Origin: JBDTGE01 sp050742975
Lineage (GTDB): Bacteria; Actinomycetota; Actinomycetes; Mycobacteriales; Jatrophihabitantaceae
Length of the DNA stretch: 64,000 bases
NCBI GenBank assembly: GCA_050742975.1
Contig: JBOGDQ010000255.1
Location: forward strand, 15,731-79,730
Direction: 5' to 3'
Positions within the stretch are counted from its first letter, which is position 1; the number at the start of each line of letters is the position of its first letter. Positions 1-8,395 of the stretch are shown in pieces. A program made the position numbers and the translations under genes. The notes below the pieces were generated by a model, which had not been told where the DNA came from, made no database searches, and saw nothing but the letters and a program-made list of their open reading frames with translations.

Positions 1-844
1 AGATTGCGACGATCCACCAGAGCCAGGCCGATAACGTGCCGCCGAGTGCGGCTGATGGCGAGGCAACCAGGGTGAGTGCGCTAGCGCCGAAGGGCACGAC
101 CACGGTTGCGGTGCGGCCGCTGATCGGCAGTCGGCCGGCGTTCGTCTCCAGCAGCATGGCCGAACGGGCCGACCGGCCGAGATAGAGCGCGAAGCGCAGA
201 TCCGAGAACGGTGAGCCTTTCTGGATGCTCGCCCGCCGATCGGGCGGAAGCGCCGATTCGGCGTAGACGGCATAGGTCGGCGACTTCCGCGACGAGGTAT
301 ATGCATAGCCGAGACGAGGCTGGTTGCCGTCGAGCAGACCGATGACGCTGAGCGAGGACGTGCGCGCGGCGCCGGCGAGGAAGCTCCGGGCGCGCCCGGA
401 CACCGTGGCGATCTCGGGCGCACTGCCGACAGTGGCGAGCAGCTGCACGTTCGCGCCGGTCAACCGCCAGAGCGATGCGGACATGAACGGGCCCTTCGGG
501 CCGGCGTAGGACGAGATGTAGGACCGGAAGCTCGCCGGGTCACCCGCGCTCGCTGATGCGATCTCTGCTGCAGAGGCAAGTGGTGTCTCGATGCTGGGCA
601 GGATGACCTGCAGAACGGCGCCGGTCTCCTTCGCCTTCAGAGTCAGCAAGCGGTTCTCGTTCCGGCTGTTGACCGCGTAGGACGCCCAACTCAGTGCGCC
701 GGTCGCGATGAGTCCGACCAGCAGCACGATCAGGCTCGAACGTCCGACCCGCTGACGCCTGCCCGGGGCGGGGGTGGCGATCACCGCGTTCTGAGCCTGC
801 GCCGCCGTACGGCCGACCGACGCCTTTCCCTCCACCTGGACCAC
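1..844 (-). CDS. membrane sensor protein, N-terminal part (cut by window edge)
   Basis: The minus strand is open from a GTG at 844 to the window edge, giving at least 281 residues. The start has a GAGGGGG ribosome-binding site about seven bases upstream. A hydrophobic segment around residues 37-57 follows a basic stretch. A roughly 200-residue extracytoplasmic domain comes next, and a second hydrophobic segment begins just at the edge (WLWWIVAI). Two membrane segments around a sensor-sized loop are the usual N-terminal layout of actinobacterial histidine kinases, GGDEF or SpoIIE-type phosphatases. The output domain lies outside the window, so the type cannot be decided. It follows the cation transporter gene on the same strand after 78 bases. 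That it codes is supported by consistent codon usage; its function is inference. Confidence 0.7.
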   Translation of the reverse strand, partial: MVQVEGKASVGRTAAQAQNAVIATPAPGRRQRVGRSSLIVLLVGLIATGALSWASYAVNSRNENRLLTLKAKETGAVLQVILPSIETPLASAAEIASASAGDPASFRSYISSYAGPKGPFMSASLWRLTGANVQLLATVGSAPEIATVSGRARSFLAGAARTSSLSVIGLLDGNQPRLGYAYTSSRKSPTYAVYAESALPPDRRASIQKGSPFSDLRFALYLGRSARSAMLLETNAGRLPISGRTATVVVPFGASALTLVASPSAALGGTLSAWLWWIVAI

Positions 845-922
845 GAAGCACCCCCTCGGGCACAAGAAGCGGCCACGGATTCTCGGCGCAACGTACCAGG
901 AGAACGACGGCAGGAGTGCTCT

Positions 923-1924
923 TCACGCGCGAGCGGGTACCGGCGAGAGGTAGACCCGCAGCTCGCCCGGCCACTGCCCGGCGAGCCGCTCGCCCACCTC
1001 CGCCAGCGCTTGCTCGACCTCGCCGACGTCCAGGGTCGGGTGCAGGACGACGGTGCCGGTGACGAGCGCGGCATGTGGGCCGGTGTAGACGGCGACGAGG
1101 TCGGGCACGTCGACGATGCCGGGCTGGCCCGCGATCCGGTGGCGCATCGCGGTGACGACCTCCGGCGCGAGGCTGCGATCGGTGAGCAGCTCCCGGTTGA
1201 CGTGCAGCAGCGCGACCGTGGTCAGCAGCAGCACGATGCCGATCACCATGCTGGCCGCCGCGTCGGCGCGCGGGTTGCCCGTCGCCTGGTGGACCGCGAG
1301 CCCGAGGATGCCGATCACGCTGCCGAGGACCGCGGCGGCGTTGTCGAAGATGAGCGTGCGCGCGGCCGCGTCCGAGGTCTGGCGCAGTCCACGTCGGAAG
1401 CCGATGCGGCCGACGATCGCCGACCGGCGCAGCGGCGCGACTGCAGCGGCGAGGGTCCATCCGTCGGCCACGACGATCACGGCCAGCACCACGTACCCCA
1501 GCAGGTACGCCTCGCCATGAGGCGGATTGGTCAGGGAGCGCAGGCCGTACGAGATCGAGACGACGCCGCCGCCGACGAACACGCCGACCGATGCCAGCAA
1601 CGACCAGAAGAACGCCTCGCGGCCGTGCCCGAGCGGGTGGGCGTCGTCGGCCGGCCGGTTCGCGCGCCGAACGCCGAGCAGCAGGAACAGCTCGACGCCG
1701 GCACCGGCCAGGCTCTGCGCGGCCTCGGCGAACAGGACGGCCGAGCCGCTGGCATGCGCCGCGATCGCCAGCGCGACGGTCTCGGCCAGGACCACGCCAA
1801 GGGTGATGAGCACCGGCAAGGTGTGCGCCGGTTCCGGTTGGTCGGCCTGTAGCCGCTCCAGCTCGTCGAGAGGGTCGGTCGCGGCGGGGCGGTTGTCGCT
1901 GTCGGCGTCGCGCTCGAGGTCCAC
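923..1924 (-). CDS. cation diffusion facilitator (CDF) family transporter
   Basis: The 333-residue membrane protein has about six hydrophobic segments between residues 35 and 240 and a cytoplasmic C-terminal domain, as in CDF divalent-metal/proton antiporters. The loop motif HPLGHGREAFFW (about residues 96-107) is characteristic of the ZNT9-like branch. Odd point: the second membrane helix reads AEAAQSLAGAG, where the family usually has AEA-HSL-D. The His and Asp that help bind metal therefore appear replaced by Gln and Gly, while an Asp in helix five (FDNAAAVLG) is kept. Transport specificity cannot be assigned, and reduced or altered metal binding is possible. The family assignment is confident; activity is uncertain. 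The Rieske/DUF2231 gene lies immediately upstream on the same strand. Confidence 0.85.
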   Translation of the reverse strand: MDLERDADSDNRPAATDPLDELERLQADQPEPAHTLPVLITLGVVLAETVALAIAAHASGSAVLFAEAAQSLAGAGVELFLLLGVRRANRPADDAHPLGHGREAFFWSLLASVGVFVGGGVVSISYGLRSLTNPPHGEAYLLGYVVLAVIVVADGWTLAAAVAPLRRSAIVGRIGFRRGLRQTSDAAARTLIFDNAAAVLGSVIGILGLAVHQATGNPRADAAASMVIGIVLLLTTVALLHVNRELLTDRSLAPEVVTAMRHRIAGQPGIVDVPDLVAVYTGPHAALVTGTVVLHPTLDVGEVEQALAEVGERLAGQWPGELRVYLSPVPARA

Positions 1925-1940
1925 GGATGAGCGCTGCTCG

Positions 1941-2849
1941 TTAGACGCCGACCGGGTTGGTGCGCAGGGTTCTCGGCTCCCCGGCCCGGCGGACCTGCAC
2001 GCGGCCGTCGACGATCCGGACCTCGAGCGCGGTCAGCGGGCGGGTGGCCGGCCCGCTGCGGACGGTGCCGTCCAGCGCGAAGGTGCTGCCGTGCCAGGGA
2101 CAGGTGATGCAGCCGCCGCGGAGGGTGCCCTCGTGCATCGGCCCACCACGGTGCGTGCAGCGATCCGCGAGCGCGACGACGGCGCCGCGCTCACGCGTCA
2201 GCAGCACGGGCACGCCGTCCGCGTCCGCACATACCGTCCGCGCGGTCGGGATGTCGGACTCGTCTGCGACGTCGGTCCAGTCCGCGGGCAGCTTCTGGAA
2301 CGCGGTCGTGTCGACTCCGACGCCGAGCGCGAACGTGAGGTGCCCGCCCAGCCAGCCCGCCCCGCCGGTGGTGGCGAGGCCGGCGAGCGAGAGCACCGCA
2401 CCCCTGCCTCGGTGCCCGCGCCTGCGCGCCAGCCAGCTCGCGCCGTACAGCGCGAGGGCGACATCGTTCAGCAGCGCGTGCACGAGACCCACCCGCCGCT
2501 CACCGCCGGACGTGGTGAGCCAGTCGTTGGCGCCCGTGGCCGCGGCCGGTACCGCCGAGAGGATGCCCAACACGATCAGCCGGCGGGCCGCCGTGGCGTC
2601 GCCGCCGGTGAGATCCAGCCAGGACGCTGCCGTCCAGGATCCGATCGGAACGGCAACGATCAAGGGGTGCAGCGGGTGCGCGAGCGGGACACCGGAAGCG
2701 ACGTCCCGCGTGATCCCCTTGGGCAGCAGGCGATCCACGGCGTCGGCGACCAGCTCGGCCAGCCCGTCCAGCTTGGTGCTGCGCTCGATCTTGTCCGCCA
2801 GTCCGTCCAGCGAGCGCGCGGTCGAGGCGATGGGATCGGTAGTTGGCAT
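1941..2849 (-). CDS. Rieske [2Fe-2S] protein with DUF2231 membrane domain
   Basis: This 302-residue protein joins an N-terminal DUF2231-like membrane region (four hydrophobic segments within about residues 50-185) to a C-terminal Rieske ferredoxin domain. The cluster ligands are visible as C231-T-H233 and C250-P-W-H253, in the order expected for a Rieske fold. Such fusions are common in actinobacteria and probably anchor an electron-transfer domain at the membrane; the partner is unknown. It is 17 bases upstream of the CDF transporter gene on the same strand and probably co-transcribed. The ATG at 2849 faces the divergent holin-like gene, so the 100-base gap between them should hold two promoters. 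Confidence 0.88.
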   Translation of the reverse strand: MPTTDPIASTARSLDGLADKIERSTKLDGLAELVADAVDRLLPKGITRDVASGVPLAHPLHPLIVAVPIGSWTAASWLDLTGGDATAARRLIVLGILSAVPAAATGANDWLTTSGGERRVGLVHALLNDVALALYGASWLARRRGHRGRGAVLSLAGLATTGGAGWLGGHLTFALGVGVDTTAFQKLPADWTDVADESDIPTARTVCADADGVPVLLTRERGAVVALADRCTHRGGPMHEGTLRGGCITCPWHGSTFALDGTVRSGPATRPLTALEVRIVDGRVQVRRAGEPRTLRTNPVGV

Positions 2850-2948
2850 ACGGCATGACTACCCGCTTTGGCGCCGTACGACACCGCCTGATCGGGGTTT
2901 GCAGCTCGCCTGATCGGGAAGGCTCGGACGAGGAAAATGGAGGCGAAT

Positions 2949-3425
2949 GTGACCACACCGTCGCAGAACTACGCGCAGCTGCCCGAGCCCGGAACGGCGC
3001 TGCCGCGCCAGGGCAGCGCGGACGGGTCCGGATCGGGTGACGTGGATGCGTCGGCGGGGCAGCTGGCGACCCGGCTCGGTGAGCAGCTCTCGCGGCTGGT
3101 GCGCGACGAGCTGGCGCTCGCACAGCTCGAGGCCAAGCAGCGGGCGAAGAAGATGGGTGTGGGTGCCGGGATGTTCGGTGTCAGCGGGCTGTTCGCGTTC
3201 TTCGGAGCGTGCTGCGCGGTGGCCGCCGCCGTCATCGGACTGGCCAACGTCTTGCGCCCGTGGGCGGCGGCGATCGCCGTCGCCATCGCCGCCTTCCTGG
3301 TCGCCGGACTGTTCGGGCTGCCCGCGCTGAAGCTCCTCACCTCGCGGCGCCCAGCCGTGCCACGGGACTCGATCGACAGCGTCAGGGCCGACGTGTCCGC
3401 GGTGAAAGCGGCGCTGCACAGGTGA
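2949..3425 (+). CDS. phage holin family (DUF1469-type) membrane protein
   Basis: The small protein (158 residues from GTG 2949) has an N-terminal region starting TTPSQNYAQ. An amphipathic segment rich in leucine and glutamate follows (ATRLGEQLSRLVRDELALAQLE), then two strong membrane helices near residues 78-105 and 110-132. This is the layout of the Actino_DUF1469 or holin-like family found beside DUF3618 proteins. Despite the family name there is no sign of a phage here. The GTG at 2949 is preferred because GGAGG lies five bases before it; an in-frame ATG at 2937 has its Shine-Dalgarno too close. Its stop overlaps the next start by four bases, so the two are translationally coupled. A cell-envelope role is inferred only. 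Confidence 0.8.
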   Translation: MTTPSQNYAQLPEPGTALPRQGSADGSGSGDVDASAGQLATRLGEQLSRLVRDELALAQLEAKQRAKKMGVGAGMFGVSGLFAFFGACCAVAAAVIGLANVLRPWAAAIAVAIAAFLVAGLFGLPALKLLTSRRPAVPRDSIDSVRADVSAVKAALHR

Positions 3426-3691
3426 GCGACGCCGACGCGATACGGGCGGACATCGAACTCACCCGGGCCGAGCTGGCGCAGACGGTCGACGCCCTGCACG
3501 CCAAGCTGGACCTGAAGGCGCAGGCGAGGCAGCGGACGCAGGACCTGAAGGTGCAGGCCCTGGAGCGGAGCCAGCAGCTCAAGCTCCAACTGTCCAAGCT
3601 GGCCCAGGACAATCCGACGGCGCTGCTGCTCGCTGCGGGCGCGGTGCTTGTGCTCATCTCGGCGCGCCGGCGGCGGCGTCGAAAGGCCTGA
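3422..3691 (+). CDS. DUF3618 domain-containing small membrane protein
   Basis: An 89-residue protein starts at a GTG that overlaps the previous stop (GTGA). The first 30 residues, beginning SDADAIRADIELTRAELAQT, match the DUF3618 pattern of an N-terminal helix rich in Ile, Arg and Glu followed by TVDAL. A repetitive Lys/Gln-rich helix follows (about 35-65), then one membrane helix (68-83) and a poly-Arg cytoplasmic tail (RRRRRRK). DUF3618 proteins are usually encoded next to DUF1469-type proteins, as here, and are thought to be peripheral envelope factors of unknown function. Confidence 0.82.
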   Translation: MSDADAIRADIELTRAELAQTVDALHAKLDLKAQARQRTQDLKVQALERSQQLKLQLSKLAQDNPTALLLAAGAVLVLISARRRRRRKA

Positions 3692-3692
3692 C

Positions 3693-4781
3693 GTGGTCGA
3701 CGACGACGACCGGCCGGCGTGGGCCGAGGACCTGCTCGCGGCTGCCCGAGCCGCGGGCGAGGATGCGGCCGCCGCTCTGCGCCTGGCCGCCGACTACGGA
3801 GTGCAGCTGCCCCTGCCCGGTCAGGGACGGACGGCGACCCGCTGGCGGCTGCTCGCCGAGGTGTCGGCCTGCGACCTGACGGCCGGCCGGATCCTCGAGG
3901 CGCACAGCGATGCCCTGGCGATCCTGGCCGAGGCCGGTGCGGACGAGAACGGCACGGGCGCCGACCGCCGGCACAGCACGTGGGGGGTGTTCGCGGCCGA
4001 GGCGCCCGGCGCCCGGCTGGATGCCGAGTCGGACGGCGCTGGACACGTGCTGCGCGGCACCAAGCCCTGGTGCTCGCTGGGTGAACGCCTCGACCGGGCC
4101 CTGGTCACCGCCCATGCGGGGGAGCAACGGCAGCTGTTCGCCGTCGACCTGCACCATCCGTCGGTCCGGGCCGAGCCGCCGTCGGGCTGGGTGGCGCGGG
4201 GCCTGCGCAACGTGCCGAGCGGGCCGGTGCACTTCGACGCCACCCCGGCGCGGGCGGTCGGCGCGCGCGGCTGGTACTTGACCCGCCCGGGCTTCGCGTG
4301 GGGCGGGATGGGCGTGGCCGCCTGCTGGTACGGCGCGGCGCAGGCCCTCGGTCGCGCGTTGCGCCCGGCACTCGCTCGGCGAGAGGGCGAGCTCGCGGCA
4401 CTGCACGCCGGGATCGTGGACGTCGCATTGCACGCGGCTGCATGCGTCCTGGCGAGCGCTGCGGGCGAGATCGACTCGGGGCAGGCGCGTGGTGCTGCCG
4501 GCGAGTTGCTCGCGCTCCGCGTCCGCGCCGTGGTGGCCGACACCGCCGAGCAGGTGTTGGCGCAGGTGGGGCACGCGCTCGGACCGGCACCGCTCGCCTT
4601 CGACGAGGAGCATGCCCGTCGGGTCGCCGACCTGCAGCTGTACGTCCGGCAGCACCACGCCGAGCGCGACCTGGCCACGCTGGGCAGCGCGGTGCTCCAC
4701 GACGGGCAGCCCGTGAGCGAGCTTGCGAGCGAACCAATGGGCACAGCAACGTCTTCGCGGCCGACGAAGGAGGCCGAGTGA
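3693..4781 (+). CDS. acyl-CoA dehydrogenase family protein
   Basis: The product is about 362 residues from the GTG at 3693, two bases after the DUF3618 stop, with GAAAGG as ribosome-binding site. The central part has HSTWGVFAAEAPG, KPWCSLGERLDRALVTA and the C-terminal helical region of acyl-CoA dehydrogenases, which bind FAD and oxidise acyl thioesters. It is shorter than typical family members (about 380-400), and I cannot see a clear catalytic glutamate, so a non-canonical substrate or lost activity is possible. It overlaps the PIG-L/methyltransferase gene by four bases and is coupled to it and to the glycosyltransferase. The cassette suggests modification of a glycosylated or aminosugar-containing compound rather than fatty-acid breakdown; that is inference. 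Confidence 0.72.
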   Translation: MVDDDDRPAWAEDLLAAARAAGEDAAAALRLAADYGVQLPLPGQGRTATRWRLLAEVSACDLTAGRILEAHSDALAILAEAGADENGTGADRRHSTWGVFAAEAPGARLDAESDGAGHVLRGTKPWCSLGERLDRALVTAHAGEQRQLFAVDLHHPSVRAEPPSGWVARGLRNVPSGPVHFDATPARAVGARGWYLTRPGFAWGGMGVAACWYGAAQALGRALRPALARREGELAALHAGIVDVALHAAACVLASAAGEIDSGQARGAAGELLALRVRAVVADTAEQVLAQVGHALGPAPLAFDEEHARRVADLQLYVRQHHAERDLATLGSAVLHDGQPVSELASEPMGTATSSRPTKEAE

Positions 4782-6124
4782 GCTTCGATCACCGCGAGGC
4801 CGGGACGGTCGAGGAGCTATGGTCCGCCACGCTAGCTCGCCTGCCGCGGCTGGAAGCGTCCCTCGCCGATGCTGTCGTGCTGGTCGTGGCGGCCCATCCG
4901 GACGACGAGACGCTCGGTGCCGGTGGCCTGATCCGCGATGCCGCCACGGGTGGCGCGAGCGTGCGGGTGCTCGTCGCGACCGACGGGGAGGCCTCGCATC
5001 CGGGTTCGCCGACCCTCTCGAGCGAGCGCCTGGCGACCGTGCGCCGCGCCGAGGTTGCCGAAGCGGTCGGCGCTCTCTCGCACGCGGCGAAGGTCGAGTT
5101 CCTCGGGCTGCCGGACGGCGCGCTGGGCGAGCATCTCGACCAGCTCACCGCCGCGATCGTCGAGCAGCTGGACGGGTGTACGCACGTCCTGTCGCCGTGG
5201 CGCGGTGATCATCACGCCGACCACGAGGCGGCGGCCGAGGCGGTACGGACGGCGGTGGCGGGACGGGCGGGCGTCCGACACTGGCAGTACCCGATCTGGG
5301 CCTGGCACTGGGCGCAGCCGGACAGCTCCGAGCTGCCGTGGCCGGTGATGCGGCGACTCGAGCTGACCCCCGCAGCCGTCCGCGCCAAGCAGACGGCGAT
5401 CGGCTGCCACGCCAGCCAGCATGCGCCGCTGTCCGACGCGGCAGGGGACGAGCCGATCCTGTCGCCGGGCTTGCTGGCCCACTTCGCCCGCCCCTTCGAG
5501 ACGTTCGTGGTCGATGGAGCTGTCGAGCCACCTGCTCCCGCGAGCGAGCCGGCCTACTTCGACGCGCTCTACGCCGCGTCCGAGGATCCCTGGGGGCTGG
5601 GCGAGCGCTTCTACGAGCGACGCAAGCGGGAACTGCTGCTCGCCGCGCTGCCGCGCGAACGCTTCGACCGCGCCTTCGAGCCGGGCTGCGCCACCGGTCG
5701 CCTGACGGCCGAACTGGCGACCCGCTGCCGGACCGTGCTCGCGTGGGACGGCGTGGCAGCGGCCGTGCGGCAGGCTCGTGAACGGGTCGCCTCGCACGTG
5801 GTGACGGTGCAGCAGCGACGCATCCCCTACGACTGGCCGGACGGGCGGTTCGATCTCATCGTGCTGAGCGAGGTGGGCTACTACTGCCCCGAGCTCGACC
5901 TGCTGGCCGGGCGCGTGCGCGAGTCGCTGACGGGCGACGGCGTGCTGGTGGCCTGCCACTGGAATCACCCTGCGCCCGATCACTCCCACTCGGCACGCGA
6001 GGTACATGACGCGCTCGCCGTCGACCTGCGCCCGATCGCACACCATTTCGAAGCCGACTTCCTGCTCGACGTGTGGTCGGTGACGGGGCGGTCAGTCGCC
6101 GACGCGGAAGGGATCCTTGCGTGA
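4778..6124 (+). CDS. bifunctional PIG-L deacetylase / class I SAM methyltransferase
   Basis: This 448-residue fusion starts at GTG 4778 (GTGA overlap). The N-terminal half is a PIG-L/LmbE zinc deacetylase: the metal motif A39-H-P-D-D-E44 is intact and a second His-rich motif, WRGDHHADHEA, follows near residue 145. Such enzymes remove N-acetyl groups from amino sugars (MshB-type). The C-terminal half (about 270-448) is a NodS/class I methyltransferase, with PWGLGERFYERRKRELLL, the SAM-binding loop FEPGCATGRL near residue 300, and a final beta-sheet region with CHWNHP. NodS-like methyltransferases act on deacetylated amino sugars, which suits a sequential deacetylate-then-N-methylate role. Substrate unknown. 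Confidence 0.88.
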   Translation: MSFDHREAGTVEELWSATLARLPRLEASLADAVVLVVAAHPDDETLGAGGLIRDAATGGASVRVLVATDGEASHPGSPTLSSERLATVRRAEVAEAVGALSHAAKVEFLGLPDGALGEHLDQLTAAIVEQLDGCTHVLSPWRGDHHADHEAAAEAVRTAVAGRAGVRHWQYPIWAWHWAQPDSSELPWPVMRRLELTPAAVRAKQTAIGCHASQHAPLSDAAGDEPILSPGLLAHFARPFETFVVDGAVEPPAPASEPAYFDALYAASEDPWGLGERFYERRKRELLLAALPRERFDRAFEPGCATGRLTAELATRCRTVLAWDGVAAAVRQARERVASHVVTVQQRRIPYDWPDGRFDLIVLSEVGYYCPELDLLAGRVRESLTGDGVLVACHWNHPAPDHSHSAREVHDALAVDLRPIAHHFEADFLLDVWSVTGRSVADAEGILA

Positions 6125-6828
6125 GCGCGGCGGCGATGATCAGCTCGGTCGGCGTCGTGATCCCGGTGGCGAACGAGCAGGCGACGATCGGTGCCTGCCT
6201 GCACTCCCTCGAGGTAGCCCGGGCGCGGCTGCACTCGGCCGTCTCGCCCGACCTCGAGGTGCGGATCGTCGTCGTGCTCGACCGCTGCATCGACGGCACG
6301 GCAGCGATCGTGCGGCGACACCGGCGGGTCGAGTCCGTCGCCTGCTCGGCCGGCCGGGTGGGCGCCGCGCGGGCCGTCGGAACCGATCGACTGCTCGGCG
6401 ACGTCCGCGGTTCGCTTCGCCAGGTGTGGCTGGCGAACACGGACGCCGACTCGACCGTTCCGCCGGACTGGCTCACCGCCCAGGTGGCCGAAGCCTGCCG
6501 CGGCGCGCACCTGGTGCTGGGCACGGTGCTGCCCGAGGCCGGCCTGGCTGCGGTCACCGAAAGTGCCTGGTTCGACGGCCATCGACTGCGGGAGGGCCAT
6601 CCTCATGTGCACGGGGCGAATCTCGGCATCCGGGCCGATGTCTACACCGCACTCGGGGGCTGGTCGGGTCTGTCGACCGGCGAGGATGTCGCACTGGCTG
6701 CGCGCGCCGCCTCGGCCGGGCAGTTGCAGATCGTGCGGACCGCGCGCATTCCGGTCCGCACCAGCTCGCGGCTCACCGGACGCGCGCCGCGCGGATTCGC
6801 CGGTTACCTGCGCGAGCTCCCGGCCTGA
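6121..6828 (+). CDS. glycosyltransferase family 2
   Basis: A 235-residue GT-A glycosyltransferase starts at GTG 6121 (GTGA overlap with the preceding gene). The N-terminus VGVVIPVANEQATIGACL is the nucleotide-sugar binding strand-loop of family 2. The metal-binding motif is N106-T-D-A-D-S (D108 and D110). HGANLGIRADVY and STGEDVALAARA supply the acceptor and catalytic Glu-Asp region. There is no membrane segment, so it is probably cytosolic. With the deacetylase/methyltransferase and the acyl-CoA dehydrogenase it forms a translationally coupled set that probably builds a small glycosylated metabolite or envelope sugar. Confidence 0.88.
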   Translation: MSAAAMISSVGVVIPVANEQATIGACLHSLEVARARLHSAVSPDLEVRIVVVLDRCIDGTAAIVRRHRRVESVACSAGRVGAARAVGTDRLLGDVRGSLRQVWLANTDADSTVPPDWLTAQVAEACRGAHLVLGTVLPEAGLAAVTESAWFDGHRLREGHPHVHGANLGIRADVYTALGGWSGLSTGEDVALAARAASAGQLQIVRTARIPVRTSSRLTGRAPRGFAGYLRELPA

Positions 6829-6918
6829 CCGACGGCCCGGGTCGGTCCCGCCGCGCGCCTGGATTGATCCTGCCGGAAGGCGGGTAGGCAGCAAACAGGG
6901 GGAGCGAGGAGGTCAGGA

Positions 6919-8226
6919 ATGTCCGTCGGACGGGTGGACCTGACCTCTGAGCGGTGGCGCCGGCTGATCCCGATCGCGTTCATCACCTACTCCTTTGCGT
7001 ACCTGGACCGCTCGAACTACTCGATCGGGTCCGCCGGCGGCCTCACCGACCACCTCCACATCACCTCGACCCAGTCCGGCCTGCTCGGCGGGCTGTTCTT
7101 CATCGGCTACTTCCTGTTCCAGGTCCCGGCCGGGAGCTTCGCGGAGCGGCGCAGCGTGAAGTCCCTGCTGTTCTGGTCACTGTCCGCGTGGGGCGTGCTG
7201 GCCGCGCTGCAGGGCGTCGTCACCACATACTGGTTGCTGCTCGCCGACCGGTTCCTGCTGGGCGTCGTCGAAGCGGTCGTGCTGCCCGCGATGCTCGTGT
7301 TCCTCTCGCACTGGTTCACCCGGGCCGAGCGCGGACGGGCCGACACCTTCCTGATCCTCGGCAACCCGGTCACGCTGATGTGGATGTCGGTGGTCTCCGG
7401 CTACCTCGTCGCCGCCGTGGGTTACCGGTGGATGTTCATCATCGAAGGATTGCCCGCTATCGGCTGGGCGTTCCTGTTCCGCCATCTGGTCGACAACCGT
7501 CCCGAGGACGCCGCCTGGCTCGACGACGGCGAGCGCGAGGACATCGAGCAGGCGATCGCACACGAGCAACAGGAACTCCCGGAGCCGCGCGGCTTCCGCG
7601 ACGTGGCGCGCTCGTGGAACGCGATCGTGTTGTCCGCGCAATATCTGCTGTGGAGTGTCGGCGTCTACGGCCTGGTCTTCTGGCTGCCGTCGATCGTCAA
7701 ACACCTGACCGGAAAAGGGATCGGCTCGACCGGTCTGCTGACCGCCGTGCCCTACGCCGCTGCCGTCGTCGCTATGGTGGCCGTCTCGACCGCCTCGGAC
7801 CACCTCGCCAGCCGGCGGGTGTTCACGTGGATTCCGCTGCTCATCTCGGCCGCCTGCTTCGCGCTGTCGTACGTGACGCGGGGAGGCGCTTTCACGACGT
7901 CGTTCATCCTGCTCATCATCGCCGCAGCCGGCATGTACGCGCCGTACGGGCCGTACTTCGCGCACATCCCCGAGCTGTTCCCGGCGGCTGACGCCGGGCC
8001 GGCAACCGGGATGATCAACGCGTTCGGCGGGCTCGGAGGCTTCGTCGGCACCTACATCGTGGGCGCTCTGGGCGGCGGCAACTCGGCGGTGCCGTTCATG
8101 TTCCTCGCCGCATGCCTGCTGGCCGCGGCTCTGCTGATGTTCGCCGTGCGGCATCCCGGTTCCTCGCCCGAGCCCGCCGCGCTCCGGGTCGCTACCGCAC
8201 CTTCCGCGTACCCCGCCCGCGGGTGA
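6919..8226 (+). CDS. MFS transporter, anion:cation symporter type
   Basis: The 435-residue protein has about twelve hydrophobic helices. The N-terminus IAFITYSFAYLDRSNYSIG is characteristic of the anion:cation symporter (tartrate/phthalate/glucarate) branch of the major facilitator superfamily. The loop between helices 2 and 3 is present as GSFAERRSVKSLL. A good ribosome-binding site, GAGGAGG, precedes ATG 6919. It lies 90 bases after the glycosyltransferase in the same direction and could either belong to that operon or be separate. The substrate is probably an organic carboxylate, unproven. Its 3' end overlaps the convergent small membrane-protein gene by 35 bases. Confidence 0.88.
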   Translation: MSVGRVDLTSERWRRLIPIAFITYSFAYLDRSNYSIGSAGGLTDHLHITSTQSGLLGGLFFIGYFLFQVPAGSFAERRSVKSLLFWSLSAWGVLAALQGVVTTYWLLLADRFLLGVVEAVVLPAMLVFLSHWFTRAERGRADTFLILGNPVTLMWMSVVSGYLVAAVGYRWMFIIEGLPAIGWAFLFRHLVDNRPEDAAWLDDGEREDIEQAIAHEQQELPEPRGFRDVARSWNAIVLSAQYLLWSVGVYGLVFWLPSIVKHLTGKGIGSTGLLTAVPYAAAVVAMVAVSTASDHLASRRVFTWIPLLISAACFALSYVTRGGAFTTSFILLIIAAAGMYAPYGPYFAHIPELFPAADAGPATGMINAFGGLGGFVGTYIVGALGGGNSAVPFMFLAACLLAAALLMFAVRHPGSSPEPAALRVATAPSAYPARG

Positions 8227-8359
8227 AGCCGGCGCCGACCAGCGACAGCACGAACAGCACGCAGGCCAGCACGAACAGCCAGAACAGGCCGTGGACGACG
8301 AAGCCGATGATGCCGGCGATGACCCAGATCAGGATCAGGAGCAGCAGCAGCGCGATCAT
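8192..8359 (-). CDS. small (55 aa) hydrophobic membrane protein
   Basis: The minus strand codes for a 55-residue protein from ATG 8359. A nearly perfect ribosome-binding site, GGAGGACTCCC, precedes the start. The protein is almost entirely hydrophobic (MIALLLLLILIWVIAGIIGF at the start, a second helix FWLFVLACVLFVLSL) and ends in a basic tail with TRGRGTRKVR. It resembles the lmo0937/DUF5670-like hydrophobic mini-proteins often induced by stress, though I cannot assign the family firmly. Its C-terminal codons overlap the end of the convergent MFS gene. It lies just downstream of the PRC-barrel and ANTAR genes on the same strand. Confidence 0.72.
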   Translation of the reverse strand: MIALLLLLILIWVIAGIIGFVVHGLFWLFVLACVLFVLSLVGAGFTRGRGTRKVR

Positions 8360-8395
8360 GGGAGTCCTCCGTCGTTCGTTCGGCTGGTCGTCGGG

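Noticed and set aside
2949..3691. Holin-like gene as evidence for a prophage
   Set aside because: Next to a DUF3618 gene it belongs to a chromosomal actinobacterial envelope pair; no other phage gene is present.
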